Origin: Bacteroidota bacterium
Lineage (GTDB): Bacteria > Bacteroidota > Bacteroidia > Chitinophagales > UBA10324
Direction of reading: 5' to 3'
Assembly (NCBI GenBank): GCA_014190575.1
Contig: BJGQ01000007.1
Coordinates: 1-64,000 of the forward strand
DNA: 64,000 nucleotides
In this document: one piece after another, positions 18,521 to 29,634 of the stretch
Layout: each line of letters begins with the position of its first letter
Numbering within the stretch: the first letter of the stretch is position 1
The notes under the pieces: generated by a model
What the model was told of the DNA's origin: nothing
The model's database searches: none
Seen by the model: only the letters and a program-made list of their open reading frames with translations
Made by a program: the position numbers and the translations under genes

Positions 18521-20938
18521 ATGAAAAAGGTAATTTTAATGTTTTTGTTGGCGGTAATCTTTGCTGCTAAAATTTCAAATGCTCAGGTTGAAGTAAATCA
18601 ATCATATCTTTCAATCTGCGAAGGTTCGTCTGCAACAATTAATGCAATCGGTTCAGTAAGTTATTTTTGGAGCCCATCTGAAGGTTTAAATTCAACTATA
18701 GGAAATTCGGTTATTGCCTCACCTCCATTTTCTTTAACATATACAGTTACAGGATTCGATTCGAATGGAAATTCATCAGAAGCAATGGTTAGTGTTCAGG
18801 TGAATGTAAATCCGGTAATAAATCTGGGCTTTGTTCAACCTAGTTCGTGTAATTATGTTGAAGGATTATATGTGAATCCCATTTATCAGAATATAAAAAT
18901 TATGCAGGATTTGGTTTATGGACAGAATTATTTATTTAACAACCAATTACAAGATTTAAAACTTGATGTGTATTTGCCAAACCAATTAGTAAACTATAAA
19001 CGCGCGGCAATTATTATATTACATGGAGGTGGGTTTTTGTTTGGGGATAAATCTGATAGTACACCTGTTGCACTAAGTCAATATTTTTCGGAAAGAGGTT
19101 ATGTTGTATATGATGCAAACTATCGTATTGGAATGGGCCCACTAAATGAAGCAAATGCAGGCAAGGCATATTATCGTGCAATACAGGATGCAAAAGCATG
19201 TGTTCGTTATATTAAAAAAACAGGAACAGATTTAGGAGTTGATACCTCTCAAATATTTATGGCAGGAGTTTCAGCAGGTGCGGTAACTTCAATTGGTACA
19301 GCTTATCTTGATCAAAATGAAATTCCTTCATTCATTAATTATTCTGCTCTAGGATTATTAGATAATGAAGGAGGCAATACCGGATATTCATCAAAAGTAA
19401 ATGGAGTAATTAGTATTGCAGGAGGAGTATATGATACCACAACAATTTTTGATAATGAAACTGAACCACTTTATTCTTTTCATGGGACTTCTGATAATGT
19501 AATTCCGTACTATAGTGGTTTGTTAGGTGGTCTCGTATTAACATATGGAGGTTATTCAATTAATAAGGCTGCAAATGACGCTGGGTTAAATTCATCACTT
19601 CATACTTTTATTAATGGACCACATGTACCATCAATAAATTCCTTGGAAATGGATTCAATTTTTACTGAATCAAATTCATTTTTATATTCTTTAGTAAAAA
19701 ATAAACACGGCGAGAATTCATGTGCAATGATTTTAGCTACTGGTGGAACACAATTTAACTGGTCGCCGGCAACAAATATTTCTAACCCATATTCAAATCA
19801 ACTTATTGCCACACCTGAAAATTTAACAAACTACAATTTAACAGTAACAGATTCTTTTGGTTGCTACTCACACACTGATTTAGATATTAAAAGCGCTCAT
19901 CCACTTTATACAGAAATAAAAACTGATACAATAGGTAAGTATCTGAATTTGTTTACTGTGTCTGGCGGTGGTCAGGAAAGTTTAAATTTTATGTGGTCAA
20001 ATGGAACAACAGCAAGTACACTTAAGCATGTAGCTCCTGGCACTTATGCAATTTCTGTAACTTCGGGTAATTGCAATATGACTGATGAAAAAGAAATAAT
20101 TTATCCCTTAATCACAAAAGCCACAGACCTTAAAACTGAATTTATTACATCTTGTGGGGTAAAATTTAAATGGGAGCCAATGCCTCATGTTCTTTATCAA
20201 AAAGTGCTACTTACCAATATGGATGATTCAATTGCACAACATAGTTTCTTGATACATGGAGAAAATACTTTTGACTATTCTGATTTAATTCCTTCAACCA
20301 ATTATAAATTTGAAGTTACCGAATATACCTGGAACGATTCAACAGCAGGACCGGCCATCCTTTATTTTAAAAGTAAACAATGCGAAATGCCAATTCAACT
20401 TGTTAGTAATAATGTTGGATCAGACAATTGTACTATTCAATGGGAAGGAACTTGTAATCCTGAATCATATCGATTTAAGTATCGCGAATTAGGAACAACG
20501 CAATGGAATGTTTCATTAACTGGAACAGAAAGTATGCAGTTGAACAATCTTGCATCCGGAACATCATATGAATATTATGTGCGCTCAGTTTGTATTAATG
20601 GAAGTAGTTATTCAAAAAAATCAAACACGGAAATTTTTACAACTTTGGGTTTGAGAACTGAAAATATTAACCATAATATAAATTCAGAAATAACTGTTTA
20701 TCCAAATCCAAATAATGGATCATTTATAGTGCAAGCATCATTATCAGATAATATTGAAAACACTGAAATTCAAATAATAAATAGCCTGGGACAAATAGTT
20801 TATCGCCAACCCGTTCTTGTCGAAGATGGAACTGTTTATGAATCTATTACAATTAGAAATAAAATAGTAACAGGTATATATGAATTACGAATTAAAAATG
20901 GCAACGAATGTTTAAAAAGCAGAATTGCAATAAGGTAA
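18521..20938 (+). CDS. secreted alpha/beta-hydrolase (carboxylesterase-like) with FnIII-like region and T9SS C-terminal domain
   Basis: KLDVYLPNQLVNYKRAAIIILHGGGFLFGDKS...DTSQIFMAGVSAGAVTSI (HGGG oxyanion, GxSxG); FnIII-like repeats; CTD VYPNPNNGSFIVQ...GIYELRIKNGNECLKSRIAIR. Confidence 0.85.
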   Translation: MKKVILMFLLAVIFAAKISNAQVEVNQSYLSICEGSSATINAIGSVSYFWSPSEGLNSTIGNSVIASPPFSLTYTVTGFDSNGNSSEAMVSVQVNVNPVINLGFVQPSSCNYVEGLYVNPIYQNIKIMQDLVYGQNYLFNNQLQDLKLDVYLPNQLVNYKRAAIIILHGGGFLFGDKSDSTPVALSQYFSERGYVVYDANYRIGMGPLNEANAGKAYYRAIQDAKACVRYIKKTGTDLGVDTSQIFMAGVSAGAVTSIGTAYLDQNEIPSFINYSALGLLDNEGGNTGYSSKVNGVISIAGGVYDTTTIFDNETEPLYSFHGTSDNVIPYYSGLLGGLVLTYGGYSINKAANDAGLNSSLHTFINGPHVPSINSLEMDSIFTESNSFLYSLVKNKHGENSCAMILATGGTQFNWSPATNISNPYSNQLIATPENLTNYNLTVTDSFGCYSHTDLDIKSAHPLYTEIKTDTIGKYLNLFTVSGGGQESLNFMWSNGTTASTLKHVAPGTYAISVTSGNCNMTDEKEIIYPLITKATDLKTEFITSCGVKFKWEPMPHVLYQKVLLTNMDDSIAQHSFLIHGENTFDYSDLIPSTNYKFEVTEYTWNDSTAGPAILYFKSKQCEMPIQLVSNNVGSDNCTIQWEGTCNPESYRFKYRELGTTQWNVSLTGTESMQLNNLASGTSYEYYVRSVCINGSSYSKKSNTEIFTTLGLRTENINHNINSEITVYPNPNNGSFIVQASLSDNIENTEIQIINSLGQIVYRQPVLVEDGTVYESITIRNKIVTGIYELRIKNGNECLKSRIAIR

Positions 20939-20960
20939 ATTAGTAAAGAAAAAACGCATA

Positions 20961-20997
20961 AAAAAAGTCGTCCTCAAATTTGAGGACGACTTTTTTT
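20961..20997. terminator. strong hairpin terminator (bidirectional)
   Basis: aaaaaagtcgtcctcaaatttgaggacgactttttt: perfect palindrome with flanking A/T runs, downstream of 18521-20938. Confidence 0.93.
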
Positions 20998-21051
20998 GTT
21001 TGATCCAACTTCGTTTTAGAAATAAAATTGAAGAAAACAAATACAGAAAAA

Positions 21052-22356
21052 TTAATTCATATTCTTAATAATCTCTTCGCCGAACTCCGAACATTTTAAA
21101 AGAGTTGCTCCTGTCATTTGCCGTTCAAAATCATAAGTCACTCTTTTAAGCGCAATACTTTTTTCCAAACCTTTATAAATTAATTGCGATGCTTCAATCC
21201 AGCCAAGATGTTCAAACATCATGGCTCCGCTCAAAATAACCGAACCCGGATTTACTTTATCCAGATTCGCATACTTTGGTGCTGTGCCATGAGTGGCTTC
21301 GAAAATTGCATGACCTGTAACTCCGTTAATGTTTGCACCGGGTGCAATACCAATTCCACCAACCTGTGCCGCAAGTGCATCGCTTAAATAATCGCCATTA
21401 AGATTTAAAGTTGCTATCACATCAAAATCTTCAGGTCGGGTGAGTATCTGCTGAAGAGTTATATCGGCAATAGCATCTTTAATTATTATTCCAGCACCTG
21501 GTTTTCCGTCCGGAATTTTGCACCATGGTCCGCCATCAATTTCTACCGCACCAAAGAAATCTTTAGCAACTTTATAACTCCAGTCCCGGAAACCACCTTC
21601 AGTAAATTTCATGATATTTCCTTTGTGCACAATTGTTACACTTTTTTTATTGTGCTTGATTGCGTAACTGATAGAAGAATGCATTAATCGTTCGGTACCT
21701 AAGTAACTTACAGGTTTAATTCCGATTCCAACTTCAATATCCACTTCACGCTTTGGCGAACCAACAGCTTCCAATTGTTTTTGCCATTCAGTAGATTTTT
21801 CTTTTGTACCAAAACGAATTTTATCAAACATCTTCGGAAATTCCTGCTGAATAAAATCTAAAACTTTTTTTGCTTCTAGGGTTCCGGCTGCAAATTCAAT
21901 TCCTGCATAAATATCCTCAGTGTTCTCACGAAAAATAACCATGTCCACAGCGCCCGGATTTTTTACAGGCGAAGGAACACCCTCAAACCAGCGCACAGGG
22001 CGAAGGCACACATATAAATCAAGTATCTGACGAAGCGCAACATTAAGTGAGCGTATGCCACCACCAACAGGTGTAGTCAACGGTCCTTTAATTCCAACTA
22101 GGTATTCTTTAAACGCAGTTAGCGTTTCGTCGGGCAACCAGTTTCCTGTTTTGTTAAATGCTTTTTCGCCTGCAAGCACTTCCATCCAACTTATCTTTTT
22201 TGTCCCGCCATACGCTTTTTCTACTGCTGCATCCAGCACACGAACAGATGATTTCCATATATCGGAACCCGTTCCATCGCCTTCAATAAATGGGATTATT
22301 GGATTATTCGGTACAGTTAATCTGCCCTCATGCATTGTTATTTTTTCGCCCGTCAT
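21052..22356 (-). CDS. icd: isocitrate dehydrogenase (NADP+)
   Basis: [93 protein letters not shown]. Confidence 0.96.
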   Translation of the reverse strand: MTGEKITMHEGRLTVPNNPIIPFIEGDGTGSDIWKSSVRVLDAAVEKAYGGTKKISWMEVLAGEKAFNKTGNWLPDETLTAFKEYLVGIKGPLTTPVGGGIRSLNVALRQILDLYVCLRPVRWFEGVPSPVKNPGAVDMVIFRENTEDIYAGIEFAAGTLEAKKVLDFIQQEFPKMFDKIRFGTKEKSTEWQKQLEAVGSPKREVDIEVGIGIKPVSYLGTERLMHSSISYAIKHNKKSVTIVHKGNIMKFTEGGFRDWSYKVAKDFFGAVEIDGGPWCKIPDGKPGAGIIIKDAIADITLQQILTRPEDFDVIATLNLNGDYLSDALAAQVGGIGIAPGANINGVTGHAIFEATHGTAPKYANLDKVNPGSVILSGAMMFEHLGWIEASQLIYKGLEKSIALKRVTYDFERQMTGATLLKCSEFGEEIIKNMN

Positions 22357-22505
22357 TTTATTTATTTGTTTTAAGAGGGCGCAAATATAAAAGTCTGCCC
22401 TTCACTTCGAAGTGATGAATATTTATTTTGATTAATGAAATATTTTTTTAAAATTCTTCATTGAAGAATAATAAACCAGATTTTTAAAAAGAACTAAGAA
22501 TTTTA

Positions 22506-22778
22506 CTATTCAACAGTTTCTCCCGACATGGCGGCTAACTCAACTTCTAATTCAGCCGAAAGCAATGAAATTTTCTCTTCCAACTGCATCATTTTTTCTG
22601 AATCAATAACCCGCAACATAGGAAAATGTTCCAATGCCAATTCTGTTAACGATTCAACTGCTTCGTGAATGAACAATGGTTCTTTAACTTCGGTTTTATT
22701 TCCTGTTAGCGCATTCAACGCTTCAAGGTCATGCTTGGTAATCATTTTGTTTTGATTTGGTGAAGGAAAATTACACAA
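22506..22778 (-). CDS. hypothetical small protein
   Basis: 90 aa ORF; likely start at MITKHDLEALNAL; no family recognised. Confidence 0.5.
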   Translation of the reverse strand: MCNFPSPNQNKMITKHDLEALNALTGNKTEVKEPLFIHEAVESLTELALEHFPMLRVIDSEKMMQLEEKISLLSAELEVELAAMSGETVE

Positions 22779-22892
22779 TAGTTTTTTTATTGCAACTATG
22801 ATTTTTAACAGATGTTCATTTCGTTATTTCTGAAAATTATATTGGCATCGCTTTAAGAATAAATTTACCATTCAAATACTGAAATTAAATAA

Positions 22893-24296
22893 ATGAAAAT
22901 TCAATTTTGTGGAGCAGCTCAAACAGTAACCGGAAGCTCGCATTTAATTATTCTTGATGATGGATATAAGATTTTATTAGACTGCGGTTTATTTCAGGGC
23001 CAAGATGCTTACAATGATGAAAACAACCTGAAATTTTTATTTCGCCCCGAAGAAATCAATTGCCTCGTGCTTTCACATGCGCACATTGATCATGCAGGGC
23101 GCATCCCTAAATTGGTTAAAGAAGGTTTCCATGGGAAAATTATATGCACTTCAGCCACTAAAGATTTATCTGAAATTATGTTGGCCGATAGTGCCCACAT
23201 TCAGGAAAAAGACACGCAGTACGAAAACAAAAAAAGAAAGAAACGCGGACTCGGATTAGTAAATCCGTTATATACAGTGGATGATGCACAACATGCGCTC
23301 AAACAATTCTTTTCCATTAAGTACGAAGAGTGGTATCCAGTTCGCGATGGTATTGAAGTACTCTTTCGCGATAATGGTCACATACTCGGCAGCGGGAGTG
23401 TATCTCTCAAAATCAAAGAGGGCGACCGTTTAATCAAAGTCGGATTTACAGGAGATATCGGAAGACCAAATCGTCCCATATTAAAAGATCCAAAACAAAT
23501 GGATGATGTGGATATACTCCTGTGCGAATCAACTTACGGAGGCAGAATTCACGAAGCATTTCCCGATGATCTCAATCATTTTTATGAGGTGATAAAAAGT
23601 ACTTGTCTCGATAGAAAAGGAAAAATTATCATCCCTGCATTCAGCATCGGCCGCACGCAGGAAATAGTTTACATGCTGGATAAACTGAATCACGAAAAAA
23701 ACTTAGACCGCATACCTGTGTATGTTGATAGTCCGCTCTCAACCAACGCAACAGAAATTTACCGCAATCACCCCGAATGTTTCGATGATGAAATTAGCGC
23801 ACATTTAAAAACTGATCCCAATCCTTTTGGATTTAATAATTTGCAGTACATTACTGATGTAGAAGAATCAAAACAATTAAACTTTCAGGAAGGACCAGCA
23901 ATAATAATTTCTGCTTCAGGTATGGCCGAGGCAGGAAGAATTGTACATCACATTTCTAACAACATTGAAAATGAAAAGAACACGATCTTAATGGTTGGTT
24001 ACTGTGCAAAGGGTACACTCGGTTCACGAATAAGAGAAGGAGAAAAAGAAATAAAATTATTTGGCGAAGTAAAACAGGTGAAAGCCCAGGTTGAACTTAT
24101 GGATTCTTTCAGTGCACACGGTGATCAAAAAGAAATGCTGGATTTTCTTGACAATCTAAACAGAAACGATTTAAAAAAAATATTTCTAGTGCATGGAGAT
24201 TATGAAGAAGGTCAGTTACCCTTTAAAAAATGTTTGGAAGAAAAGAGTTTCCAAAATGTTTTGATACCTGAAAAAGGAGATTCAGTGGAAATTTAA
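22893..24296 (+). CDS. MBL-fold metallo-hydrolase with beta-CASP domain (RNA exonuclease-like)
   Basis: LSHAHIDHAGRIPKLVKEGF, ESTYGGRIHE, PAFSIGRTQEIVYML, SASGMAEAGRIVHHI, FSAHGDQKEMLDFL, LVHGDYEEG. Confidence 0.93.
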   Translation: MKIQFCGAAQTVTGSSHLIILDDGYKILLDCGLFQGQDAYNDENNLKFLFRPEEINCLVLSHAHIDHAGRIPKLVKEGFHGKIICTSATKDLSEIMLADSAHIQEKDTQYENKKRKKRGLGLVNPLYTVDDAQHALKQFFSIKYEEWYPVRDGIEVLFRDNGHILGSGSVSLKIKEGDRLIKVGFTGDIGRPNRPILKDPKQMDDVDILLCESTYGGRIHEAFPDDLNHFYEVIKSTCLDRKGKIIIPAFSIGRTQEIVYMLDKLNHEKNLDRIPVYVDSPLSTNATEIYRNHPECFDDEISAHLKTDPNPFGFNNLQYITDVEESKQLNFQEGPAIIISASGMAEAGRIVHHISNNIENEKNTILMVGYCAKGTLGSRIREGEKEIKLFGEVKQVKAQVELMDSFSAHGDQKEMLDFLDNLNRNDLKKIFLVHGDYEEGQLPFKKCLEEKSFQNVLIPEKGDSVEI

Positions 24297-24424
24297 TTAA
24301 CGAAATATAAAATCTGGTCGTGTAATTTAAACAACTTACCGATGAAAAACAGCCAAATAACATATTAATTATTCAAACATTAAATGTTCAGATACTTTTG
24401 GCTTCACCTAAAAACAAGTAACCC

Positions 24425-26065
24425 ATGAAAAAAATTTACAAAAGTTTTCGACTCAGTGTAGCCTTAGTAATGTTAGCATCAGTTTTTTCTAACAATGCAC
24501 ATGCAAGTTATTCTTACAAGAGTATTAGAATTGCGTCTCAATCGTCAGATTCAACAGGAATATTTATAAGGATATCAGTTCCAAGCATTAAAAGATATAG
24601 CTGTGGAGCACCGGTTGTCATTTATTTGAATGGAGGCTGGGGATCATCAGGCATGTTAGGTAACATGTTTAACATGTCTAATTATGGATTTATTGTTGTA
24701 GAATTTAATTACCCGGGGGGTGGTTCAGGCACTCAGAAAAGTGGAGGAATTTATGATAGTCGGGGTATCAATTCAATGTTAGCTGCAAGGGATGTTATTA
24801 GATTCGCACTTGGCCAAACAACAGATAGATACAATAAATATTTAGGTTATTATACCGGAACTAAAAGCCCTTTATATAACAATGTTGGAATTATTGGAGG
24901 ATCAAATGGGGGTTGCAATTTGCTATCAGTTCTTGGTATGTACCCACAAGACTTAAATCAAGTTGCTTGGATTTCTTTTTTTGAATCACCAATTGGTGAT
25001 GGCATGTTAACTGCAGATCCAGGTAAACCATATGCATTAGGTCAACCAAGTGCAATACACAAAAATTTTGCTTACAATGATTCAACAGGAACTTATAATT
25101 GGGATTTGTTAAGTTATGCAAAAGATACTGTTGCTTATAAGGTAGGTGTAAATAGTTATAAAGGATTATTTTATTTTGATGTTAATCAGAATGGGATATT
25201 TAACAGGGGGGTTGATTATGATTTGATTGGCAGATTTGATGCTGTAACTTTAGGTGCCGCTAAAAAATATTATTATTCAATTGAAGTTATTCAAAGAGCC
25301 TATGAAAAAGCAATTTATCCTTTAGCTAATCCTTTAAGCTATCAACCAGACTTAGAACAAACAATTGCTTATTGGCATTTAAGAAGCACAGAAAATTATA
25401 TTGATTCTTTTATGATTCATATGCCCAATATAAAAGTATTGTTTATGGTTCGCGATTCTGACCACATCACTTCGGCACCTAATCACCCTGAAGTAATTAA
25501 TGCTTGGAATAAGTTTAGTGCAAATGGCTGCAATTGGTTCAGAGTAAATGCTGATAAATCTTACATTCAATATGTAACTGGGTTAACATTACCAACTGCA
25601 CCAGATAATGATGCGAATGTTTCACTTGATAATATAAATATCAGAAACATGATAATGCCCGGAAATATTTTTTCTGATCGTTATATGAATCATTATTCCT
25701 CTACCCTTGAAATGGCTGATCGGGTTATGAATAATGATTGGAGTTTAAACCTGAATGGAATTTTATCAAGTACATGTCCTACTACAAAAATTGAAGATGA
25801 AAATGAAGCATCAAATGAAACTTTATTATATCCGAATCCAGCTCAAAATGAAACTTACATTCAGATTAATGCAACTGAAATAGGATCATCAACTATTACA
25901 ATTTACAATTCAATAGGTCAACAAGTTTTACAAACACAAAAAGAGGTCGTTATGAAAGGATTTAACTTATTAATTCTTGATGTTAGCAATCTTAGTTCTG
26001 GAAATTATTTCGTGCGTGTTGATGCTCCGGGCGTTAACAGCACATTACAATTTACGAGGGAGTAA
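24425..26065 (+). CDS. secreted alpha/beta-hydrolase-like protein with T9SS C-terminal domain
   Basis: VVIYLNGGWGSSGMLGNMF...VGIIGGSNGGCNLLSVLGMYP; CTD LLYPNPAQNETYIQI...SSGNYFVRVDAPGVNSTLQFTRE. Confidence 0.75.
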   Translation: MKKIYKSFRLSVALVMLASVFSNNAHASYSYKSIRIASQSSDSTGIFIRISVPSIKRYSCGAPVVIYLNGGWGSSGMLGNMFNMSNYGFIVVEFNYPGGGSGTQKSGGIYDSRGINSMLAARDVIRFALGQTTDRYNKYLGYYTGTKSPLYNNVGIIGGSNGGCNLLSVLGMYPQDLNQVAWISFFESPIGDGMLTADPGKPYALGQPSAIHKNFAYNDSTGTYNWDLLSYAKDTVAYKVGVNSYKGLFYFDVNQNGIFNRGVDYDLIGRFDAVTLGAAKKYYYSIEVIQRAYEKAIYPLANPLSYQPDLEQTIAYWHLRSTENYIDSFMIHMPNIKVLFMVRDSDHITSAPNHPEVINAWNKFSANGCNWFRVNADKSYIQYVTGLTLPTAPDNDANVSLDNINIRNMIMPGNIFSDRYMNHYSSTLEMADRVMNNDWSLNLNGILSSTCPTTKIEDENEASNETLLYPNPAQNETYIQINATEIGSSTITIYNSIGQQVLQTQKEVVMKGFNLLILDVSNLSSGNYFVRVDAPGVNSTLQFTRE

Positions 26066-26086
26066 TTCCTTGTTTTTAGGTGGAAG

Positions 26087-26119
26087 AAGGGTGCCGGTTA
26101 ACCAGACCGCACCCTTTTT
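26087..26119 (+). terminator. hairpin terminator
   Basis: aagggtgc(c)ggt-taaccag-accgcaccctt followed by ttt; lies just after the 24425-26065 stop. Confidence 0.75.
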
Positions 26120-26179
26120 CATTTTATGAAAGTTATACTCTGAGTTGAATAATTATTTTTGACTCAAATATTTTTTCAG

Positions 26180-27850
26180 ATGTCAAACACTACCACTTTT
26201 AAAAGAAATTTAAAAGCTGCAACAGGAAATATTATTTCATGTAAAGGATGGGTGCAGGAAGCTGTATTAAGAATGTTGCATAACAATCTTGATCCTGAAG
26301 TTGCTGAGCGACCTGAAGATTTAATTGTGTATGGCGGAACAGGAAAAGCTGCGCGAAACTGGGAAGCATTTGATTTGATTGAAAAAGCATTGAAAGATTT
26401 GAATGAAGATGAAACTTTAATTGTGCAGAGCGGAAAACCGGTTGGCATTCTTCCAACACATAAAGATGCACCTCGTGTAATTATTGCAAATTCAAATTTG
26501 GTTGGTCATTGGGCAAACTGGAAATATTTCAGAGAACTGGAAGCAAAAGGATTAATCATGTACGGACAAATGACTGCCGGATCATGGATATATATTGGCT
26601 CGCAGGGAATTGTTCAAGGCACTTACGAAACCTATTTATCACTGGCAGCAAAACATTTTAATGGTTCATTAAAAGGAACACTGAATGTTACCGCCGGTCT
26701 TGGAGGAATGGGCGGAGCACAACCATTGGCAATTACAATGAATGAAGGAGTTTGTCTCGCAGCAGAAGTGGAGGAGTGGCGCGCGCTAAAAAGAATTGAA
26801 ACTAAGTACCTTGATAAACTCACACATAATATAGACGAAGCAATTGATTGGTCACTGAATGCAAAAGCAAAAGGAGAAGCAATTTCAATTGCAGTAATTT
26901 GTAATGCAGTTGAATTATTAAAGCGACTGATCGAACGAAATATTTCTATTGACACATTAACTGATCAAACATCAGCACACGATGAATTGGTTGGATATTT
27001 TCCAACGGGACTTTCAGTAGAACAAGCAAAAATTCTGCGTGAAAAAAATCCTGCTGATTATATTGAACGATCGCTCGATACTATGGCGGAACATGTTCGT
27101 TTGATGCTTGAATTACAAAAGCATGGGGCCATCACTTTTGATTATGGAAATAATATTCGGGGACAAGCATTATCTCGTGGAGTAAAAAATGCGTTTGACT
27201 TTCCTGGATTTGTGCCTGAATTCATTCGCCCACTTTTTTGCGAAGGTAAAGGACCATTTCGTTGGGTCGCACTCAGTGGTGATCCAGAAGATATTTATAC
27301 AACTGATGAAGCATTGAAAAAACTTTTTCCTGAAAACAAAGGATTAATTCGTTGGTTAAATCTGGCAAAAGATAAAATAGCTTTTCAAGGTTTGCCTGCG
27401 CGAATCTGTTGGTTAGGAATGGGTGAACGGGAAAAAGCCGGATTGTTATTTAATGAATTGGTGAGAACCGGGAAAGTGAAAGCTCCAATAGTAATTGGTC
27501 GCGATCATTTAGATACAGGTTCTGTTGCATCGCCGAATAGAGAAACAGAAGCAATGCTGGATGGTTCTGATGCCATTGCTGATTGGCCGATATTAAATTC
27601 ATTGATAAATACTGCAGGTGGCGCAAGTTGGGTTTCATTACATCATGGCGGTGGAGTTGGAATTGGATACTCCATTCATGCAGGCATGGTGATAGTTGCT
27701 GATGGAACTGAAGATGCTGCACGCAGATTGAAAAGGGTTTTGAATAACGATCCTGCAATGGGTGTCATTCGTCATGCTGATGCAGGTTATGATATTGCAA
27801 AAGACACAGCGAGAAAATTCAGATTGGATTTGAAATCCAGGCTTGGATAA
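26180..27850 (+). CDS. hutU: urocanate hydratase
   Basis: [19 protein letters not shown]-type start, [76 protein letters not shown]. Confidence 0.95.
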   Translation: MSNTTTFKRNLKAATGNIISCKGWVQEAVLRMLHNNLDPEVAERPEDLIVYGGTGKAARNWEAFDLIEKALKDLNEDETLIVQSGKPVGILPTHKDAPRVIIANSNLVGHWANWKYFRELEAKGLIMYGQMTAGSWIYIGSQGIVQGTYETYLSLAAKHFNGSLKGTLNVTAGLGGMGGAQPLAITMNEGVCLAAEVEEWRALKRIETKYLDKLTHNIDEAIDWSLNAKAKGEAISIAVICNAVELLKRLIERNISIDTLTDQTSAHDELVGYFPTGLSVEQAKILREKNPADYIERSLDTMAEHVRLMLELQKHGAITFDYGNNIRGQALSRGVKNAFDFPGFVPEFIRPLFCEGKGPFRWVALSGDPEDIYTTDEALKKLFPENKGLIRWLNLAKDKIAFQGLPARICWLGMGEREKAGLLFNELVRTGKVKAPIVIGRDHLDTGSVASPNRETEAMLDGSDAIADWPILNSLINTAGGASWVSLHHGGGVGIGYSIHAGMVIVADGTEDAARRLKRVLNNDPAMGVIRHADAGYDIAKDTARKFRLDLKSRLG

Positions 27851-27868
27851 ATATTTTTATAATAAATA

Positions 27869-29542
27869 ATGCAAAATTCAATTCACTTCAAATCACACAA
27901 TCAATTTTTATTGGTGATTGCAATTGCTTTTTTGTTTTTGATTTTTTACAATGTGTTGCTTGTAAATTTTTACTTTGCTTTTAATATTGTTCCATCACCA
28001 GTAATTTTTTATAGTTCAGTGTTTCTTAGCATAGGGTGTTGCACACTGCTCGTTACAAAATATTTTTTCATCGATTGGAAATTTCTTCTTGCAGGAATTT
28101 TATCAGCAATTACAATTTTTTTGTTGGTAAAAAATATCAGTGAAAATTATTACGATGTTTCATGGGATGGTCAGGCGTATCAAATTGAAGCAGTCGTTAA
28201 AATGATTGAAGGATGGAACCCTTTGAAAGGTCAGCTTGACAATTCAGTAAAGTCTGAAAATATTTATATAAATCATTATCCACGGGGTGTCTGGTATAGT
28301 TCATTTTCAATTTATCTGGTTACTGATAATATTGAAAGTGGAAAGTTGTTTAATTATTTATGGTTTGTAATTTCATTGTGTTTAGCTTCTGTGGCGTTAA
28401 ACCAGTTTTTCAAAATAAATTTTTTCATTTCATTATTTATCGCATTCCTCGCATCTGCTAATCCTGTATTAATATATCAAAGTGCTAGCAACTATATTGA
28501 TGGTCAAATTGCTGCTGGAATTTTGTCATTTCTCATACTATCAATATTCATTTATTTCGAAGGAGGTTTTGGTTCAGTATTATTATTCATAATCACTATT
28601 TCACTTTTGGTAAATTATAAATTTTCAATGCCATTTTATTTAATTGTTTTATCTGCGGGAGTCATTCTTATTTTTTTGGTATATAAAAATAGAAATGCCG
28701 TTCGCAGGTATTTAATGGCTACCACCTTCGGATTTATTTTCGGGATTGGAGTTCTTGGGTATTCGCCTTACATAACTAATATCATACAATTTCAAAATCC
28801 AATTTATCCACTATCCGATAAAACCAAATCTGAAATAACTCAAGCAATAGAAGAAGCAATTCAACCATCATCATTTAAAAACATGAACCGGTTTGAAAGA
28901 ATGTTTCAATCAATATTTTCAAAAGCAAAATGGAGTCAATCACCTTTAAATAATGAATTAAAATTTCCGGGAACTTATAGTTATCAGGAAAAAACTAATT
29001 ATGAAATAGCTGATGGTGCAATGGCCGGATTTGGTCCATTCTTTTCCTTAACATTTTTAATTTGTTTACTTGTCTTTCCAATCACATATTTTTTTAATAA
29101 AAAAATATTTTTTCTTGCCTCTGCTTCGATTTTTCTAATTCTTCTATCAGTATTTATTTCACGCATCGGATGGTATGCACGCTATGCCCCTCAATTCTAT
29201 TTGATATGTATAATTATTTCCACTTCATTGTTCCTGATTAAAAAATGGTGGGTGTTTTTAATTGGTTGCTTTTGTTTATTCAGCTTGTTTAAAAATGACG
29301 ATATGATTTATCGAATCTATTATACTCATCAAAGAAAAATTACTCATCAAGTAAATTCAAAACTCAATGAGTTAGCGATGCGTAAAGATTTTGTAAAGGT
29401 TTATTTCGGTCCATTTAATTCTAACAGAGAAAGATTCAGGGAAGAGAAAATAAAATTTACAGAAGTAAAATCAATTAGCGAACTAATGATTGATAGCCCA
29501 AGATATATTCCATGGTTGTTTAATATCGCAGCTACAAATTAA
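27869..29542 (+). CDS. polytopic membrane protein, glycosyltransferase-39-like
   Basis: 557 aa, many TM segments, SWDGQAYQIEAVVKMIEGWNPLKG...INHYPRGVWYSSFSIYLVTDNIESGKLFNYLW. Confidence 0.55.
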   Translation: MQNSIHFKSHNQFLLVIAIAFLFLIFYNVLLVNFYFAFNIVPSPVIFYSSVFLSIGCCTLLVTKYFFIDWKFLLAGILSAITIFLLVKNISENYYDVSWDGQAYQIEAVVKMIEGWNPLKGQLDNSVKSENIYINHYPRGVWYSSFSIYLVTDNIESGKLFNYLWFVISLCLASVALNQFFKINFFISLFIAFLASANPVLIYQSASNYIDGQIAAGILSFLILSIFIYFEGGFGSVLLFIITISLLVNYKFSMPFYLIVLSAGVILIFLVYKNRNAVRRYLMATTFGFIFGIGVLGYSPYITNIIQFQNPIYPLSDKTKSEITQAIEEAIQPSSFKNMNRFERMFQSIFSKAKWSQSPLNNELKFPGTYSYQEKTNYEIADGAMAGFGPFFSLTFLICLLVFPITYFFNKKIFFLASASIFLILLSVFISRIGWYARYAPQFYLICIIISTSLFLIKKWWVFLIGCFCLFSLFKNDDMIYRIYYTHQRKITHQVNSKLNELAMRKDFVKVYFGPFNSNRERFREEKIKFTEVKSISELMIDSPRYIPWLFNIAATN

Positions 29543-29634
29543 AATGTAAAATTATTTCAAGTTGAATAGTGGTAAAAGTAAAAATAAAAAAAATGTTTGT
29601 TTTATATTTTTAAAGAGATTCAGCTTTCCTACCT

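Noticed and set aside
26176-26955. Minus-strand ORFs opposite hutU
   Set aside because: Antisense shadow ORFs of a highly conserved gene; no independent evidence.
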